A stretch of DNA of 64,000 nucleotides from Halopenitus persicus (GTDB lineage Archaea > Halobacteriota > Halobacteria > Halobacteriales > Haloferacaceae). A program made the position numbers and the translations under genes. The stretch lies in NCBI RefSeq assembly GCF_002355635.1, contig NZ_AP017558.1, forward strand, positions 2,542,001-2,606,000. The letters run 5' to 3'. The notes under the pieces are model-generated. The model searched no databases. It was not told where the DNA came from and saw nothing but the letters and a program-made list of their open reading frames with translations. This document shows, piece after piece, positions 1 to 7,926 of this stretch (within the stretch, counting starts at the first letter, position 1; each line of letters opens with the position of its first letter).

Positions 1-379
1 CACCGGCATCGCCATCGCCGGCGGATCCCTCCGTCGTTCCGATCTCGACGCAGTGGCCGTCGGGGTCGTCCACGTACAGCGACCGGTAGGATCCGAACGT
101 CCGCTCGACGGGGTCGAGGTCCCCACAGCGCGCGAGCCAGTCGTCGTAGGCGTCGGCGGTCGTCGAGAACGCGAAGTGGGTGTGAACGCCGCCCCGCGGA
201 ACCGCCCGTGGGCGACGGCACACGAGACGCGACCCGGAACCGCCGACCGCGTAGGCGACCTCCCGGTCGGTGCGACGGACGCGCTCGCGGCCGAGCCCGA
301 GCCGGTTTTCGTAGAACTCGCGTGCGCGATCCAGCGATCGGACCTCGAGCGCGAGGTGTGTGAGTCCGGTGACGGTCAT
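1..379 (-). CDS. VOC (glyoxalase/bleomycin-resistance) family protein, 3' end cut by window
   Basis: The minus-strand frame opens at an ATG (MTVTGLTHLALEVRS) and runs off the left edge after 126 codons, so the C-terminus is missing. It has the VOC beta-alpha-beta-beta-beta layout, with likely metal ligands at His8, His68 and Glu112 (in VDDPDGHCVEIG). The family includes glyoxalase I, extradiol dioxygenases and many uncharacterised lyases; the exact reaction cannot be told from this. It lies 64 nt downstream of the squalene synthase gene on the same strand and could be cotranscribed with it. Confidence 0.75.
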   Translation of the reverse strand, partial: MTVTGLTHLALEVRSLDRAREFYENRLGLGRERVRRTDREVAYAVGGSGSRLVCRRPRAVPRGGVHTHFAFSTTADAYDDWLARCGDLDPVERTFGSYRSLYVDDPDGHCVEIGTTEGSAGDGDAG

Positions 380-443
380 CGGTGGGGAGTCCGGGTCGGC
401 AGGCGGTCGTGGACAGTCATCGGGGACCGGACCGGCGTGCCGG

Positions 444-1556
444 CTATTCGCCCGTTCCGGTCGCGCGGTGGAACGGCTTGTTCGCGATCGTCTCCCGGAG
501 GTCGGCCAGGGAGTCGCGGCCCGCGTCGCCGGCGGCCGACATCACGGCGAAGACCTCCTTCCGGGAGACCTTCACGCCGGTCTCGGTGAGCGCGTCCTCC
601 GGACGCGACCGAAGCTCCCGCAGCGTGCCGACCGCCAGGAGGTACGGGACGCTCCAGGCGGCCATCGTATTGCCGTGTTTCAGCGGCATCGTCTCCAGGT
701 ACGCCTGCGCGTCGTCGAGGAACGAGTGGGCGTACTCGGCCGTCCGGTCGACGACGCGCGCGGAGGACGCGTGGTTCTCGGGGTCGACGATCGACTCCTG
801 GTCGACGCCCTCCGCGGCGAGCCACTCGGCGGGAATGTAGACGTTGTTCTCGGCCGTGTAGTCGTCGTAGACGTCCTTGGAGACGTTGACGAGCTGGAGG
901 AGGAGGCCGAACTCCTCGGCGGTGTCGTAGAGCCGCCGGACGCGCTCGTCGTCGACGTCCGCCCGGGTCAGGAGGTTGGTGATCAGCGTGCCGACGGTGC
1001 CGGCGGCGTAATAGCAGTACTGCTCGAGTTCGTCCCGGTCGTCGATCCGGAGGCCGCCCGCCTCGGCGTGCCGGTCGAGGAACATCGCCATCCCGTCGAC
1101 CATCTCGCGCACCGGCGGCACGATGGCGTCCCGGACGTCCTCGGGGAACTCCTCGAAGGTGGCGACGATCGTCGGCGACCGGGCGACGACCTCCCAGTCG
1201 GCGTTGCGCTCCTCCTCGGGCGGGACCCACTCGTCGACGGCGGCGCGGAACTCGACGACGTCGGTGTCGTCGTCGGGGTCGAGGACGGCGTCGTACGTCT
1301 CGAGCACGTCGGTCTGTGCGGCCGGCGGGATGTGTCCGGCGTCCTCGACGGTGTCGGCGACCCGGCAGAGGAGATAGCCGAGACAGATGTGGCTCGCCAT
1401 CGGTTCATCGAGAACGTCGACGGTCAGCGCGAAGGTGCGTGACACGCCCTGCACCGCCTCGTGACACCAGTCGAGGTCCGCTCGGGCGGCCTCGGGGTCG
1501 CCGCCGACGGCCGACTCGAGGTCGGACTCGCCGGCGGATATGTTACGTCCGCTCAT
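444..1556 (-). CDS. squalene/phytoene synthase family protein, probably squalene synthase
   Basis: The 370-residue protein is a head-to-head isoprenyl diphosphate synthase acting on two farnesyl (or geranylgeranyl) diphosphates. The two Asp-rich Mg-diphosphate motifs are DTVED (residues 68-72) and NVSKDVYDD (224-232), and YCYYAAGTVG (180-189) lies between them. The DTVED form is typical of squalene synthases; phytoene synthases usually carry DELVD-like and DVGED-like versions. Squalene feeds the squalenes and menaquinone-like neutral lipids of haloarchaeal membranes. The start codon at 1556 gives a short acidic N-terminus of normal length. Squalene is preferred over phytoene on motif grounds only. 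Confidence 0.85.
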   Translation of the reverse strand: MSGRNISAGESDLESAVGGDPEAARADLDWCHEAVQGVSRTFALTVDVLDEPMASHICLGYLLCRVADTVEDAGHIPPAAQTDVLETYDAVLDPDDDTDVVEFRAAVDEWVPPEEERNADWEVVARSPTIVATFEEFPEDVRDAIVPPVREMVDGMAMFLDRHAEAGGLRIDDRDELEQYCYYAAGTVGTLITNLLTRADVDDERVRRLYDTAEEFGLLLQLVNVSKDVYDDYTAENNVYIPAEWLAAEGVDQESIVDPENHASSARVVDRTAEYAHSFLDDAQAYLETMPLKHGNTMAAWSVPYLLAVGTLRELRSRPEDALTETGVKVSRKEVFAVMSAAGDAGRDSLADLRETIANKPFHRATGTGE

Positions 1557-1983
1557 TCAGATATCGATCGGTAGGGCGCGAGGGGTAAAAAGTCTCGTGG
1601 GGACGGCCGACCTCCCCGCGGCGTCGTCTCGGCGGACGGCAAGCACGTTCGGATCTCGGTGGAAGTTAAAAACGAACTATAAATATAGGATATAATATGG
1701 TATTAAATATATATCTGATTAGTTGTATGTTCGGCCATCGTCAACAAATCGGCGACGTTCCGTCGGATATCTCGTTCATATCCCGGCTCGAGGCTGATCG
1801 GTGGGTGTTCGGGCATCTTTGACGTACCGTACTGTGAGGGAATATTAAAACCCGTATTCAGACACCATTATGGGTTATGAGAGGAATATCGTTCCCGAAT
1901 CAGCCCGTCATCCGTTTCAAGGCCCGACCCAACGTATTTGATCAAGAGTAATATATTTTTATATATGTGTTGTTTATAAGTTA
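1557..1983. other. AT-rich intergenic stretch
   Basis: This is the upstream region of the squalene synthase gene. From about 1660 to 1980 it is strikingly AT-rich for this genome. Apart from TATA-like patches (for example around 1680-1710 and 1950-1975) I see no gene. The open minus frame continuing from the permease remnant to about 1873 has no recognisable content beyond 1984. Confidence 0.5.
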
Positions 1984-2158
1984 CTTTTGGGAAGAGCAGC
2001 TCAACGACGAGCACGATCGACACCGAAACGACGAGGATCACGGTTCCGACGGCGTTGATGGTTCCGACGGCGTTGATGGTTCCGACGGCGTTGATGGTTC
2101 CGGCGGCGTTGATGGCGGAATTAGCCCCGTTCGGATCAGCGAGTGCATCGTTTCGCAG
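1984..2158 (-). pseudogene. remnant of a PotC-type ABC permease C-terminus
   Basis: No intact gene is present, but one minus-strand frame reads LRNDALADPNGANS, then INAAGT, INAVGT repeats, then VILVVSVSIVLVVELLFPK. This matches the end of spermidine/putrescine-type PotC permeases, where a conserved INAIGT/INAISA segment precedes the last membrane helix; the intact copies here read VINAISAMVLLF and EMNAIGAMLLLS. A TGA lies just upstream in the frame and no start is available, so it is a decayed fragment. The INAVGT segment has been expanded in frame by an 18-bp tandem repeat. Confidence 0.6.
2042..2113. repeat. 18-bp tandem repeat, 4 copies
   Basis: Four head-to-tail copies of an 18-bp unit (ggttccgacggcgttgat; the last copy has one change) lie inside the permease remnant. 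The unit length keeps the minus frame, adding Ile-Asn-Ala-Val-Gly-Thr each time. Confidence 0.95.
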
Positions 2159-2266
2159 TCACGTCGATGTGAATATGGGTTCCAGCCGTGGAACTGGGCC
2201 GAGGGCGCTGCGACCGAGCGGTGAGTCGACGAAGCGGGACGCTACTTCGAGCCCCGAGCGGGAACG

Positions 2267-2755
2267 CTACTCCTCGAGGATCGCGTCGACGAGCGTCTCG
2301 TGGTCGAAGTCGTTGATCGGATGGCTCTCGTTTTTGACCGTCGTGATCACGAACTTCGAACTCGTGCGGCGGATCTCGTCGATCGACTCGTAGGACTCGA
2401 CCAGGTCCTCGACCATCCGCCGGTCGGTGACGTGGGCGATGACGATGAAGTCGGTGTCGCCCATCGTGAAGTACACCTGGTTGACGCCCTCGATCTCGCC
2501 GATCCGCTCACCCACGGACTCGTGGTAGTCCTCCTCGTATTCTGCGTATACCTCGCTTATCAACACGATGGAGAGTCCCACCTTCGAGAGGTCCATCTCG
2601 TAGAGGTCGTTCAGGATGACGCCCTTCTCGCGCAGCTGTTCGATCCGGTAGTGAACGGTCGATTTGGGGATCCCGGTGTGTTCGTGGATCCGCTCCGGGC
2701 TGTTGATCCGTTCCGAGGCGATCGTCTCGAGGATGCGTAGGTCTTTCTCGTCCAT
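2267..2755 (-). CDS. Lrp/AsnC-family transcriptional regulator
   Basis: The 162-residue protein has an N-terminal winged helix-turn-helix (MDEKDLRILETIA through PKSTVHYRIEQLREKGVI, about residues 1-55) and a C-terminal RAM/AsnC ligand-binding and oligomerisation domain (FTMGDTDFIVIAHV). Haloarchaeal Lrp proteins control amino acid and nitrogen genes. The start at 2755 is chosen because the HTH begins immediately; an in-frame GTG at 2827 would add 24 Arg/Ser-rich residues outside the fold. It sits beside the permease remnant and upstream of the catabolic region, so control of amine or amino acid uptake is plausible but unproven. Confidence 0.9.
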   Translation of the reverse strand: MDEKDLRILETIASERINSPERIHEHTGIPKSTVHYRIEQLREKGVILNDLYEMDLSKVGLSIVLISEVYAEYEEDYHESVGERIGEIEGVNQVYFTMGDTDFIVIAHVTDRRMVEDLVESYESIDEIRRTSSKFVITTVKNESHPINDFDHETLVDAILEE

Positions 2756-3139
2756 GGTGATCGTGGCGGGCTCGAACGTGGATCGAAGCCGCCGAGCAGA
2801 CCGTGAATTCGCTCGTGTTCGAACCACGTTCAGTTATTCCCCTTTAGTTCGACTTACGTATTAACACTTTCCCATCACCACGCTTTTTCCGATACCTCGC
2901 CCTCCGGATCGCCGTTTCTCCTCTGACCGGCGCGTGCCACCGTGTGACTGCTTGATCACTCCCGACCGTTATTACACGCTTACCGTTGTAAGTTCATTTC
3001 GAACGCCGAAGATAGTGAATAAAAGTTCAAAATATTCCGAGACTCGGTACAGCGTCCTGGTTTATCCGTGACTTTTGGATAGAAATTCAGGACGTTCTCG
3101 TGGCCGGTCACGTTCGCGCCCGGATCGCCGACCCGAGCA
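2756..3139. other. intergenic region, no gene seen
   Basis: About 380 nt between the Lrp gene and the end of the deacetylase gene. It holds a TATA-like minus-strand element near 2855-2862 that could serve the regulator, and an AT-rich patch at 3010-3090. No convincing reading frame or RNA was found. Confidence 0.4.
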
Positions 3140-3188
3140 CATCTCGACCGCCGATCACGGCACTGGCGCATCTCGACCGCCGATCACG
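3140..3188. repeat. 20-bp direct repeat spanning the stop codon of the deacetylase gene
   Basis: Two identical 20-bp copies lie at 3140-3159 and 3169-3188 with a 29-bp period. The inner copy contains the TGA stop (3184-3186, minus strand), so the unit duplicates the 3' end of the gene. Confidence 0.9.
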
Positions 3189-4299
3189 CGAGCGTCGGCC
3201 AGTACTCCGCGTGGTGGTCGACGGCGTCCGCTACGGCGCGGCGCGTGGACTCGACGTCCTCGTCGATCCAGGCGAGCGGATCCGCCACGTCGGAGTCGAT
3301 CCCGAGCACGCCCTCGAGCACGCCGAGGGTCGCGTACGCGAGGTGGCTCACCTGATAGCCGCCCTCCTGGACGATCGCCAGGTTCCCGTCGGCGTGGGCC
3401 GCCGCCAGCGCGGCGATCCGCGCACCGAGGGTCTCGAACCCGGCCTTGGTGACCACGTTCCGGCCGAGCGGGTCGACCGTTCCCGGGTCCTGGCCGGCGC
3501 TGACGAGCAGGAGGTCGGGATCGTACGCCTCGAGGACGGGGTCGACGATCCGGTCGAGAACGAGCTCGTACCCCTCGTCGCCGGCTCCGGGCGGGAGCGG
3601 CACGTTCACGTTGTACCCCGTTCCCGTCCCGGTGCCGACCTCGTCGAGGTTCCCCGTCTGCGGGTGGTGTTCGGGATCCCACGACTGGTGGTCGTTGTGG
3701 ATCCCGACCACGCAGACGTCCTCGCGGTCGTAGAAACACTCCTGGGTTCCGTTGCCGTGGTGGACGTCCCAGTCGACGACCGCCACCCGGTCGACGTCGC
3801 GCGTGGCCAGCACGTGGTCGGCCGCGACGGCGACGTTGTTGAGATAACAGAACCCGTCGGCGCGGTCGGGCTGGGCGTGGTGCCCGCTCGGCCGCACCAG
3901 GGCGTACGGGACCTCGTCGTCCGACGTCGAGAGGGCGTGCTCGGCGGCGCTGCGGGCGGCGCCGGCCGCGTGGCGCGCGGCCCGGTAGGTGTGCTCGTTC
4001 GCGCCCGTCTCGGCCGTGAGCCGGCCACCGCCCTGCTCGCAGAACGCCTGCAGCTCCTCGAGGTAGGACGGCTCGTGCGTTCGGGTGAGCTGGTCGCGGG
4101 TCGCCGGGTCGGGCTCCACCCACTCGATCCGCTCGGGGATCTCCGTCCGGAGGATCCGGTTCACGTTCCGCATCCGCTCGGGTCGGTCCGGGTGGGGCTC
4201 GCGGTAGGCCAGCCGTCCCGTCCACTCGGCCTCGTTCTCGCCGGCGGGGTGGTCGTGTGCGAGGAAGCTGTCGTGCCAGAATGCGGTCACGGTGCGCAT
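3184..4299 (-). CDS. histone deacetylase/acetylpolyamine amidohydrolase family hydrolase
   Basis: This 371-residue zinc amidohydrolase belongs to the arginase-deacetylase fold (HDAC, AcuC, acetylpolyamine amidohydrolase). Visible motifs are RPSGHHA (136-142, paired active-site His), DGFCYLNN (148-155), DWDVHHGNGTQ (176-186, Zn ligands Asp178 and His180), SAGQD (267-271, third Zn ligand Asp271) and QEGGY near 317. The SAGQD form, instead of the SAGFDAH of AcuC and HDACs, marks a divergent subgroup. It follows the ornithine cyclodeaminase gene by 81 nt on the same strand and faces amine catabolism genes, so N-acetylated amine or polyamine deacetylation is more likely than histone deacetylation. 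The substrate is inferred. Confidence 0.85.
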   Translation of the reverse strand: MRTVTAFWHDSFLAHDHPAGENEAEWTGRLAYREPHPDRPERMRNVNRILRTEIPERIEWVEPDPATRDQLTRTHEPSYLEELQAFCEQGGGRLTAETGANEHTYRAARHAAGAARSAAEHALSTSDDEVPYALVRPSGHHAQPDRADGFCYLNNVAVAADHVLATRDVDRVAVVDWDVHHGNGTQECFYDREDVCVVGIHNDHQSWDPEHHPQTGNLDEVGTGTGTGYNVNVPLPPGAGDEGYELVLDRIVDPVLEAYDPDLLLVSAGQDPGTVDPLGRNVVTKAGFETLGARIAALAAAHADGNLAIVQEGGYQVSHLAYATLGVLEGVLGIDSDVADPLAWIDEDVESTRRAVADAVDHHAEYWPTLA

Positions 4300-4380
4300 C
4301 AGTTCGGCGTCACGGCCGGCGGTTTCCTCAATCTTTCGACCGGTGAACCGGCGAGCGCGCCGACCGCCTCGTTCCCCGGA

Positions 4381-5370
4381 TCAGGACGTGTCGATCAGGT
4401 CGAACGCCGTCCCTGCGTCCGCGTCGTTGGCCGCCTCGTAGGTGACGCGCGCGGCGGCGACGTCCTGGATCGCCAGGCCGGTGGAGTCGAAGACCGTGAT
4501 CCCGTCGTCGTCGGTCCGGCCGGCTTTCGTGCCGGTGACGATCTCGCCGATCTCCGCGTAGATGTCGGGGTCCGTGATCTCCCCGCGTCCGTACGGGACG
4601 TTGATCTCCCCCGAGTGGGTGGTCTGGTCGTGGTCGTCGATCGTGAGCTTCGCGGCCGAAAGCACCGCCGTCTCGAGCTCCTGTTTGCCGGCGGCGTCGG
4701 CGCCCATCGCGTTGATGTGGGTGTGATCGCCCACGTCCGCGAGGCTCACGATCGGGTCGCGGACCGGCGTGACCGTCGAGAGGACGTCACAGGAGGCGGC
4801 CTCGGCGATCGACCCCTCGCGGACGTCGAACTCGCCGGAGAAGTGGTCGATGAAGCGCCGGACGCGCTCCTCGTCGAGGTCGCTGATGACGATCTCGGTG
4901 ATCGGCCGCACCTCGGCAATGGCCTCGACCTGCGTGTACGACTGGATTCCTGCGCCAACGATGCCGAGCGTCGACGCGTCCTCGACCGCCAGGTGGTCTG
5001 TCGCGACCGCCGCCGCGGCGCCGGTACGCTGCATCGTCAGCATCGTCCCGTCCATGATCGACAGCGGGAGCGCCGTCTCCGGGTCCGAGTAGATCATCGT
5101 CCCCATCACCGTGGGAAGACCGTGCTCCTTGGGGTTGTCGGGATGGACGTTGACCCACTTGATCCCGGCGGCGTCCCAGTCGCCGGCGTCCATATACGCC
5201 GGCATCGACCGGAAGTCGCCGTTGTACCGTTCCAGCTCGACGTAGGACTTGGCCGGCATCTGGACGCTGCCGCGCTCGTAGGCCGCGAAGGCCTCCTCGA
5301 CGGCGGGGATGACGTCGGTCATCCGGGCGTACGTTTCGACGTCCTCGCTGGACAGCAACAGGACGGACAT
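4381..5370 (-). CDS. ornithine cyclodeaminase/mu-crystallin family oxidoreductase
   Basis: The 329-residue NAD(P)-dependent protein has the family Rossmann motif GIVGAGIQSYTQ (about 130-141), followed by VISDLDEERV for dinucleotide binding, plus the conserved HINAMGADAAGKQEL and STGLAIQDVAAA segments. Members convert ornithine to proline plus ammonia, act as alanine dehydrogenases, or reduce cyclic ketimines; the sequence alone does not decide. The start at 5370 is supported by a TATA box about 26 nt upstream, giving a leaderless transcript. An ATG farther upstream would add a 25-residue extension that is not needed. It is probably first in an operon with the deacetylase gene. Confidence 0.88.
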   Translation of the reverse strand: MSVLLLSSEDVETYARMTDVIPAVEEAFAAYERGSVQMPAKSYVELERYNGDFRSMPAYMDAGDWDAAGIKWVNVHPDNPKEHGLPTVMGTMIYSDPETALPLSIMDGTMLTMQRTGAAAAVATDHLAVEDASTLGIVGAGIQSYTQVEAIAEVRPITEIVISDLDEERVRRFIDHFSGEFDVREGSIAEAASCDVLSTVTPVRDPIVSLADVGDHTHINAMGADAAGKQELETAVLSAAKLTIDDHDQTTHSGEINVPYGRGEITDPDIYAEIGEIVTGTKAGRTDDDGITVFDSTGLAIQDVAAARVTYEAANDADAGTAFDLIDTS

Positions 5371-5390
5371 ACCACCGGGTCTCGAGTCTA

Positions 5391-5401
5391 GGATAATAAA
5401 A
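5391..5401 (-). promoter_or_regulatory. TATA box of the ornithine cyclodeaminase gene
   Basis: On the minus strand it reads TTTTATTATCC, centred about 26 nt upstream of the ATG at 5370. This is the expected spacing for a leaderless archaeal transcript. Confidence 0.65.
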
Positions 5402-5676
5402 CCAATTATTTCGGAAACGTTGGCTTCCGTTTCATCGACGATCATCTCGTTAGATCTCATCCGATTCGATCGGCAGTGGATTCGTGGTCGTTCGACCACC
5501 GGGGCCAACCGTCGACTGATCCGATGGCGACGGACGTCGATCAGTCGGATATTGGGACAACGATCGGTCCGGCAGTGGACGACGACCGGTCGGACGCCCG
5601 GGTCGGCGAACCCGCATACGCGTGCTCGCGGCCGGCACACGGCGCTATGGCGCCGTTCCGAGACTGTCGGCACAAC

Positions 5677-5685
5677 TAATATATA
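5677..5685 (+). promoter_or_regulatory. TATA box of the class III aminotransferase gene
   Basis: The sequence taatatata is centred about 30 nt upstream of the ATG at 5711, consistent with a leaderless or nearly leaderless mRNA. Confidence 0.6.
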
Positions 5686-5710
5686 GTATGACCGTGAAGG
5701 ATTTACTCGG

Positions 5711-7039
5711 ATGAGCTCCGATCAAACCGCACGACAGTTGGCTCACGATCCAGATTGGATCCCCCACTGGTACGATCCGGACGGCGACAGCGCCCCGATA
5801 ACCGACGGCGAGGGCGCGCGCATCATCGACGACGAGGGCGAGTCGTACCTCGATTTCATCGCCTCGCTCTACTGCGTCAACGCCGGCCACGACAACCAGG
5901 CGATCATCGACGCGGTCAAAGAGCAACTCGACCACATTCCGTACGTCTCCTCGGGCAAGGAGAACGACACGCGGACGGAGCTTGCCCGCCGGCTGGCGGA
6001 GGTCTCCCCGGACCCGCTCACCGACGTCGTCTTCTCGGTGTCGGGCAGCGAGGCGAACGAGCTGGCCGTCCAGTACGCCCGCGAGTACCGCGACGCCCCG
6101 AAGGTCCTGACCCGGTGGCAGTCCTACCACGGCAGCACCTACGGGACCGCCGCTCTGACCGCCGACCCGAGCACGCGAAACACCGTCAGCTCCCACGCCG
6201 CCGTGACCGGCTCGGGCAAGTTCCTGCCGCCCCTCCCGTCGGTCTTCGACGCCGAGGGCGAGGAGCTCGCCGAGCAGGCGGCCAACCACGTCGAGTACGT
6301 CATCCGCAACGAGGGCCCCGACTCCGTGGCCGCGATCCTGATGGAGCCGGTGGCCGGCTCCAGCGGCGCCTACCCAGCCCCGGAGGGGTACTTCGAGCGT
6401 CTGCGGGAGATCTGTGATGAATACGGGATCCTGCTCATCGCCGACGAGGTGATCGCGGGATTCGGTCGCTGCGGGGAGATGTTCGCGATGCAGGACGAGG
6501 GCGTCGACCCGGACATGATCTCGTTCGCGAAGGGCGTCACGAGCGCGTACGTCCCCCTCGCCGGCGTCCTGATGCGCAAGGAGATCGCCGACGAGATCCG
6601 CGAGGACGGCACCGAGGTCGGACAGACCTTCGCGGGGCACCCGCTTGGCTGTGCCGCCGGGCTCGCGGCGATCGACGAGTACGAGAGCCACCTCATCGAG
6701 AACGGCCGGGAGATGGGTGCGCTGTTGGAGGACGGCCTCCACGACCTCGTCGAGCGGTACGACGAGATCTCGCACGTCCACGGCAAGGGGCTCCTGTGGG
6801 GCATCGTGGTCGAGAACCCCGAGACCGGCGAGGAGTTCGCGAACTCCTGGGTCGACGACGGCGACGTCGACAACCCCGTCAGCGAGATCGTCGGCGAGGC
6901 AAAGGACCGCGGCGTCCTCGTCGGGCTCGGTCGTCCCGACTACCAGATCACCCTCTCCCCGCCGCTGTGCATCGACGAGGACGACGTCCAGGAGGCGCTC
7001 GACGCGCTCGACGAGTCGTTCGCGGCCGTCTTCGAATAG
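5711..7039 (+). CDS. class III (omega) aminotransferase, 4-aminobutyrate-type
   Basis: The 442-residue PLP enzyme has all core features: the cofactor phosphate loop SVSGSEAN (109-116), DEVIAGFGRCG (245-255; Asp245 contacts the PLP nitrogen), the Schiff-base lysine Lys274 in SFAKGVTSAY, and GQTFAGHPLG. Class III enzymes deaminate terminal amines such as GABA, putrescine, beta-alanine or ornithine. Next to glutamine-synthetase-like and amidotransferase genes, a PuuE/GabT-like role is a reasonable inference. Taurine- or beta-alanine:pyruvate aminotransferase remain alternatives. The stop codon lies inside a 21-bp repeat array that continues downstream. Confidence 0.88.
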   Translation: MSSDQTARQLAHDPDWIPHWYDPDGDSAPITDGEGARIIDDEGESYLDFIASLYCVNAGHDNQAIIDAVKEQLDHIPYVSSGKENDTRTELARRLAEVSPDPLTDVVFSVSGSEANELAVQYAREYRDAPKVLTRWQSYHGSTYGTAALTADPSTRNTVSSHAAVTGSGKFLPPLPSVFDAEGEELAEQAANHVEYVIRNEGPDSVAAILMEPVAGSSGAYPAPEGYFERLREICDEYGILLIADEVIAGFGRCGEMFAMQDEGVDPDMISFAKGVTSAYVPLAGVLMRKEIADEIREDGTEVGQTFAGHPLGCAAGLAAIDEYESHLIENGREMGALLEDGLHDLVERYDEISHVHGKGLLWGIVVENPETGEEFANSWVDDGDVDNPVSEIVGEAKDRGVLVGLGRPDYQITLSPPLCIDEDDVQEALDALDESFAAVFE

Positions 7040-7109
7040 TTCGGTCGCCGCCGTCTTCGCACAGTCGGCCGCCGTCTTCGCACAGTCGGCCGCCGTCTTC
7101 GCGCAGTTC
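7022..7109. repeat. 21-bp degenerate tandem repeats covering the aminotransferase stop codon
   Basis: Four related 21-mers occur at 7022-7042, 7047-7067, 7068-7088 and 7089-7109. The first is the last coding codons plus the TAG stop (7037-7039). The second and third are identical, and the fourth has small changes. The array fills the gap to the convergent amidotransferase gene. Confidence 0.9.
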
Positions 7110-7133
7110 GGTCGACTCGACCTCGTTTTCCCG

Positions 7134-7763
7134 CTACGATTCGCAGTACGCGGCGAAGTTCTCCAGCACCCGCGTAGCGTTACACTCCGCGAAGGTGTGG
7201 TCGCCGTCCTCCCAGTCGCTTGGCCGGTCACGCACGCGCTCGGTGAACTCCGGGTGGAACTGCACCGTCCAGATCGGCGCGTCGGTGTGCCGGGTGCAGA
7301 AGTAGTCGTTGTACTCGGTCTCGGCGATCGGCTCCATCCCCTCGCCGGGCTCGACGACGAGGTCGGAGTGGAGGACGGGAACGATCGGGTTCACGCCCTC
7401 CAGGATCGGATCGTCCGCGTCGAGCGTGCGCATCTCGACGAAGGTCGCCCGACGGCGGTCCTCGACCACGTCGCCGCCGAGCGCGTAGTTGACAAGCTGG
7501 TGGCCGAAACAGACGCCCAGAAGCGGGATCGATTCCTCGAGACAGCGCCGCACCAGGTCCATCTGCGTCTCGAACCACGGGTAGCCGTCCTCGTAGACGC
7601 TCGCGGTGCTGCCGCTCACGATCACGCCGTCGAACGCCGAGAGCGGGGGCGTCTCGGGGTCCTCGGCGTAGACGTGGTACTCGCTGTCGGGGGTGAACTC
7701 GGCGATCTCCGGGCCGAGATACCGATACTCCGGGTTCACTTCGTCGTCGAGGACGAGGATCAT
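7134..7763 (-). CDS. class I glutamine amidotransferase domain protein
   Basis: The 209-residue stand-alone GATase1 domain has the nucleophile in GVCFGHQ (Cys85) and the His-Glu pair of the triad in FHPEF (His170, Glu172). Related stand-alone domains include GuaA-type subunits and gamma-glutamyl hydrolases such as PuuD, although PuuD itself is from the C26 peptidase branch. It is divergent from the glutamine-synthetase-like gene 160 nt away. If that enzyme makes a gamma-glutamyl amide, this one is a good candidate to hydrolyse the product. A TATA-like element about 30 nt upstream suggests a leaderless transcript. Confidence 0.85.
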   Translation of the reverse strand: MILVLDDEVNPEYRYLGPEIAEFTPDSEYHVYAEDPETPPLSAFDGVIVSGSTASVYEDGYPWFETQMDLVRRCLEESIPLLGVCFGHQLVNYALGGDVVEDRRRATFVEMRTLDADDPILEGVNPIVPVLHSDLVVEPGEGMEPIAETEYNDYFCTRHTDAPIWTVQFHPEFTERVRDRPSDWEDGDHTFAECNATRVLENFAAYCES

Positions 7764-7787
7764 CGACCGAACCTCTCATCCGGAGAA

Positions 7788-7800
7788 AGATAAATTATTG
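7788..7800. promoter_or_regulatory. TATA element in the divergent amidotransferase / ligase spacer
   Basis: An AT-rich element (ataaattattg) sits about 27-35 nt upstream of the minus-strand ATG at 7763. It could also act toward the plus strand, but its spacing to the ATG at 7843 (about 48 nt) is not that of a leaderless start. Confidence 0.5.
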
Positions 7801-7842
7801 TACCTCGACCGCAACCCACATCCAGACGGTGGCACATACGCA

Positions 7843-7926
7843 ATGAGACAAGCGACCACACAGTTAGCGATCCGCCAGGGGCTCGTCAGTCAGGGACCGA
7901 TCCGCAGGGGGGCGATGGCCGAATGA
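7843..7926 (+). CDS. possible 27-codon upstream ORF overlapping the ligase start
   Basis: The ATG at 7843 opens a short frame (MRQATTQLAIRQGLV...) ending in a TGA that overlaps the next start codon as ATGA (7923-7926). A G-rich stretch (aggggggcgatgg) just before 7923 could be a Shine-Dalgarno site for reinitiation, and ggtgg at 7829 may serve the short frame. Genes that begin ATGA create such an overlap automatically, so chance is a real alternative. Confidence 0.25.
   Translation: MRQATTQLAIRQGLVSQGPIRRGAMAE

Larger units (their letters stand above)
5371..5710. other. divergent promoter region between ornithine cyclodeaminase and aminotransferase genes
   Basis: This 340-nt divergent spacer has one TATA box facing each way near its ends. 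Short frames occur on both strands but none looks like a protein. Operators are likely here, but I cannot define one. Confidence 0.5.

Noticed and set aside
1967-2224. 85-codon plus-strand ORF with Asp-Gly-Val repeats
   Set aside because: It is the complement of the permease remnant and its 18-bp repeat; the minus-strand reading explains the sequence better.
3010-3103. Imperfect direct repeat of an AT-rich 26-mer (tgaataaaagttc / tggatagaaattc)
   Set aside because: Only about 60 percent of positions agree; not distinguishable from chance in AT-rich sequence.
3100-5391. Very long plus-strand reading frame (763 codons) opposite the deacetylase and cyclodeaminase genes
   Set aside because: It is antisense to two clear enzyme genes, is dominated by Val/Arg/Asp as expected from complementing GC-rich codons, and has no domain.
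5476-5679. Small plus-strand ORF in the divergent spacer before the aminotransferase
   Set aside because: No promoter or ribosome site, biased composition, and overlaps the likely control region.
7134-7763. GMP synthase glutaminase subunit
   Set aside because: The Cys-His-Glu triad is right, but no synthetase partner is adjacent and the gene is divergent from an amine-type ligase; a dedicated GuaA subunit cannot be supported.
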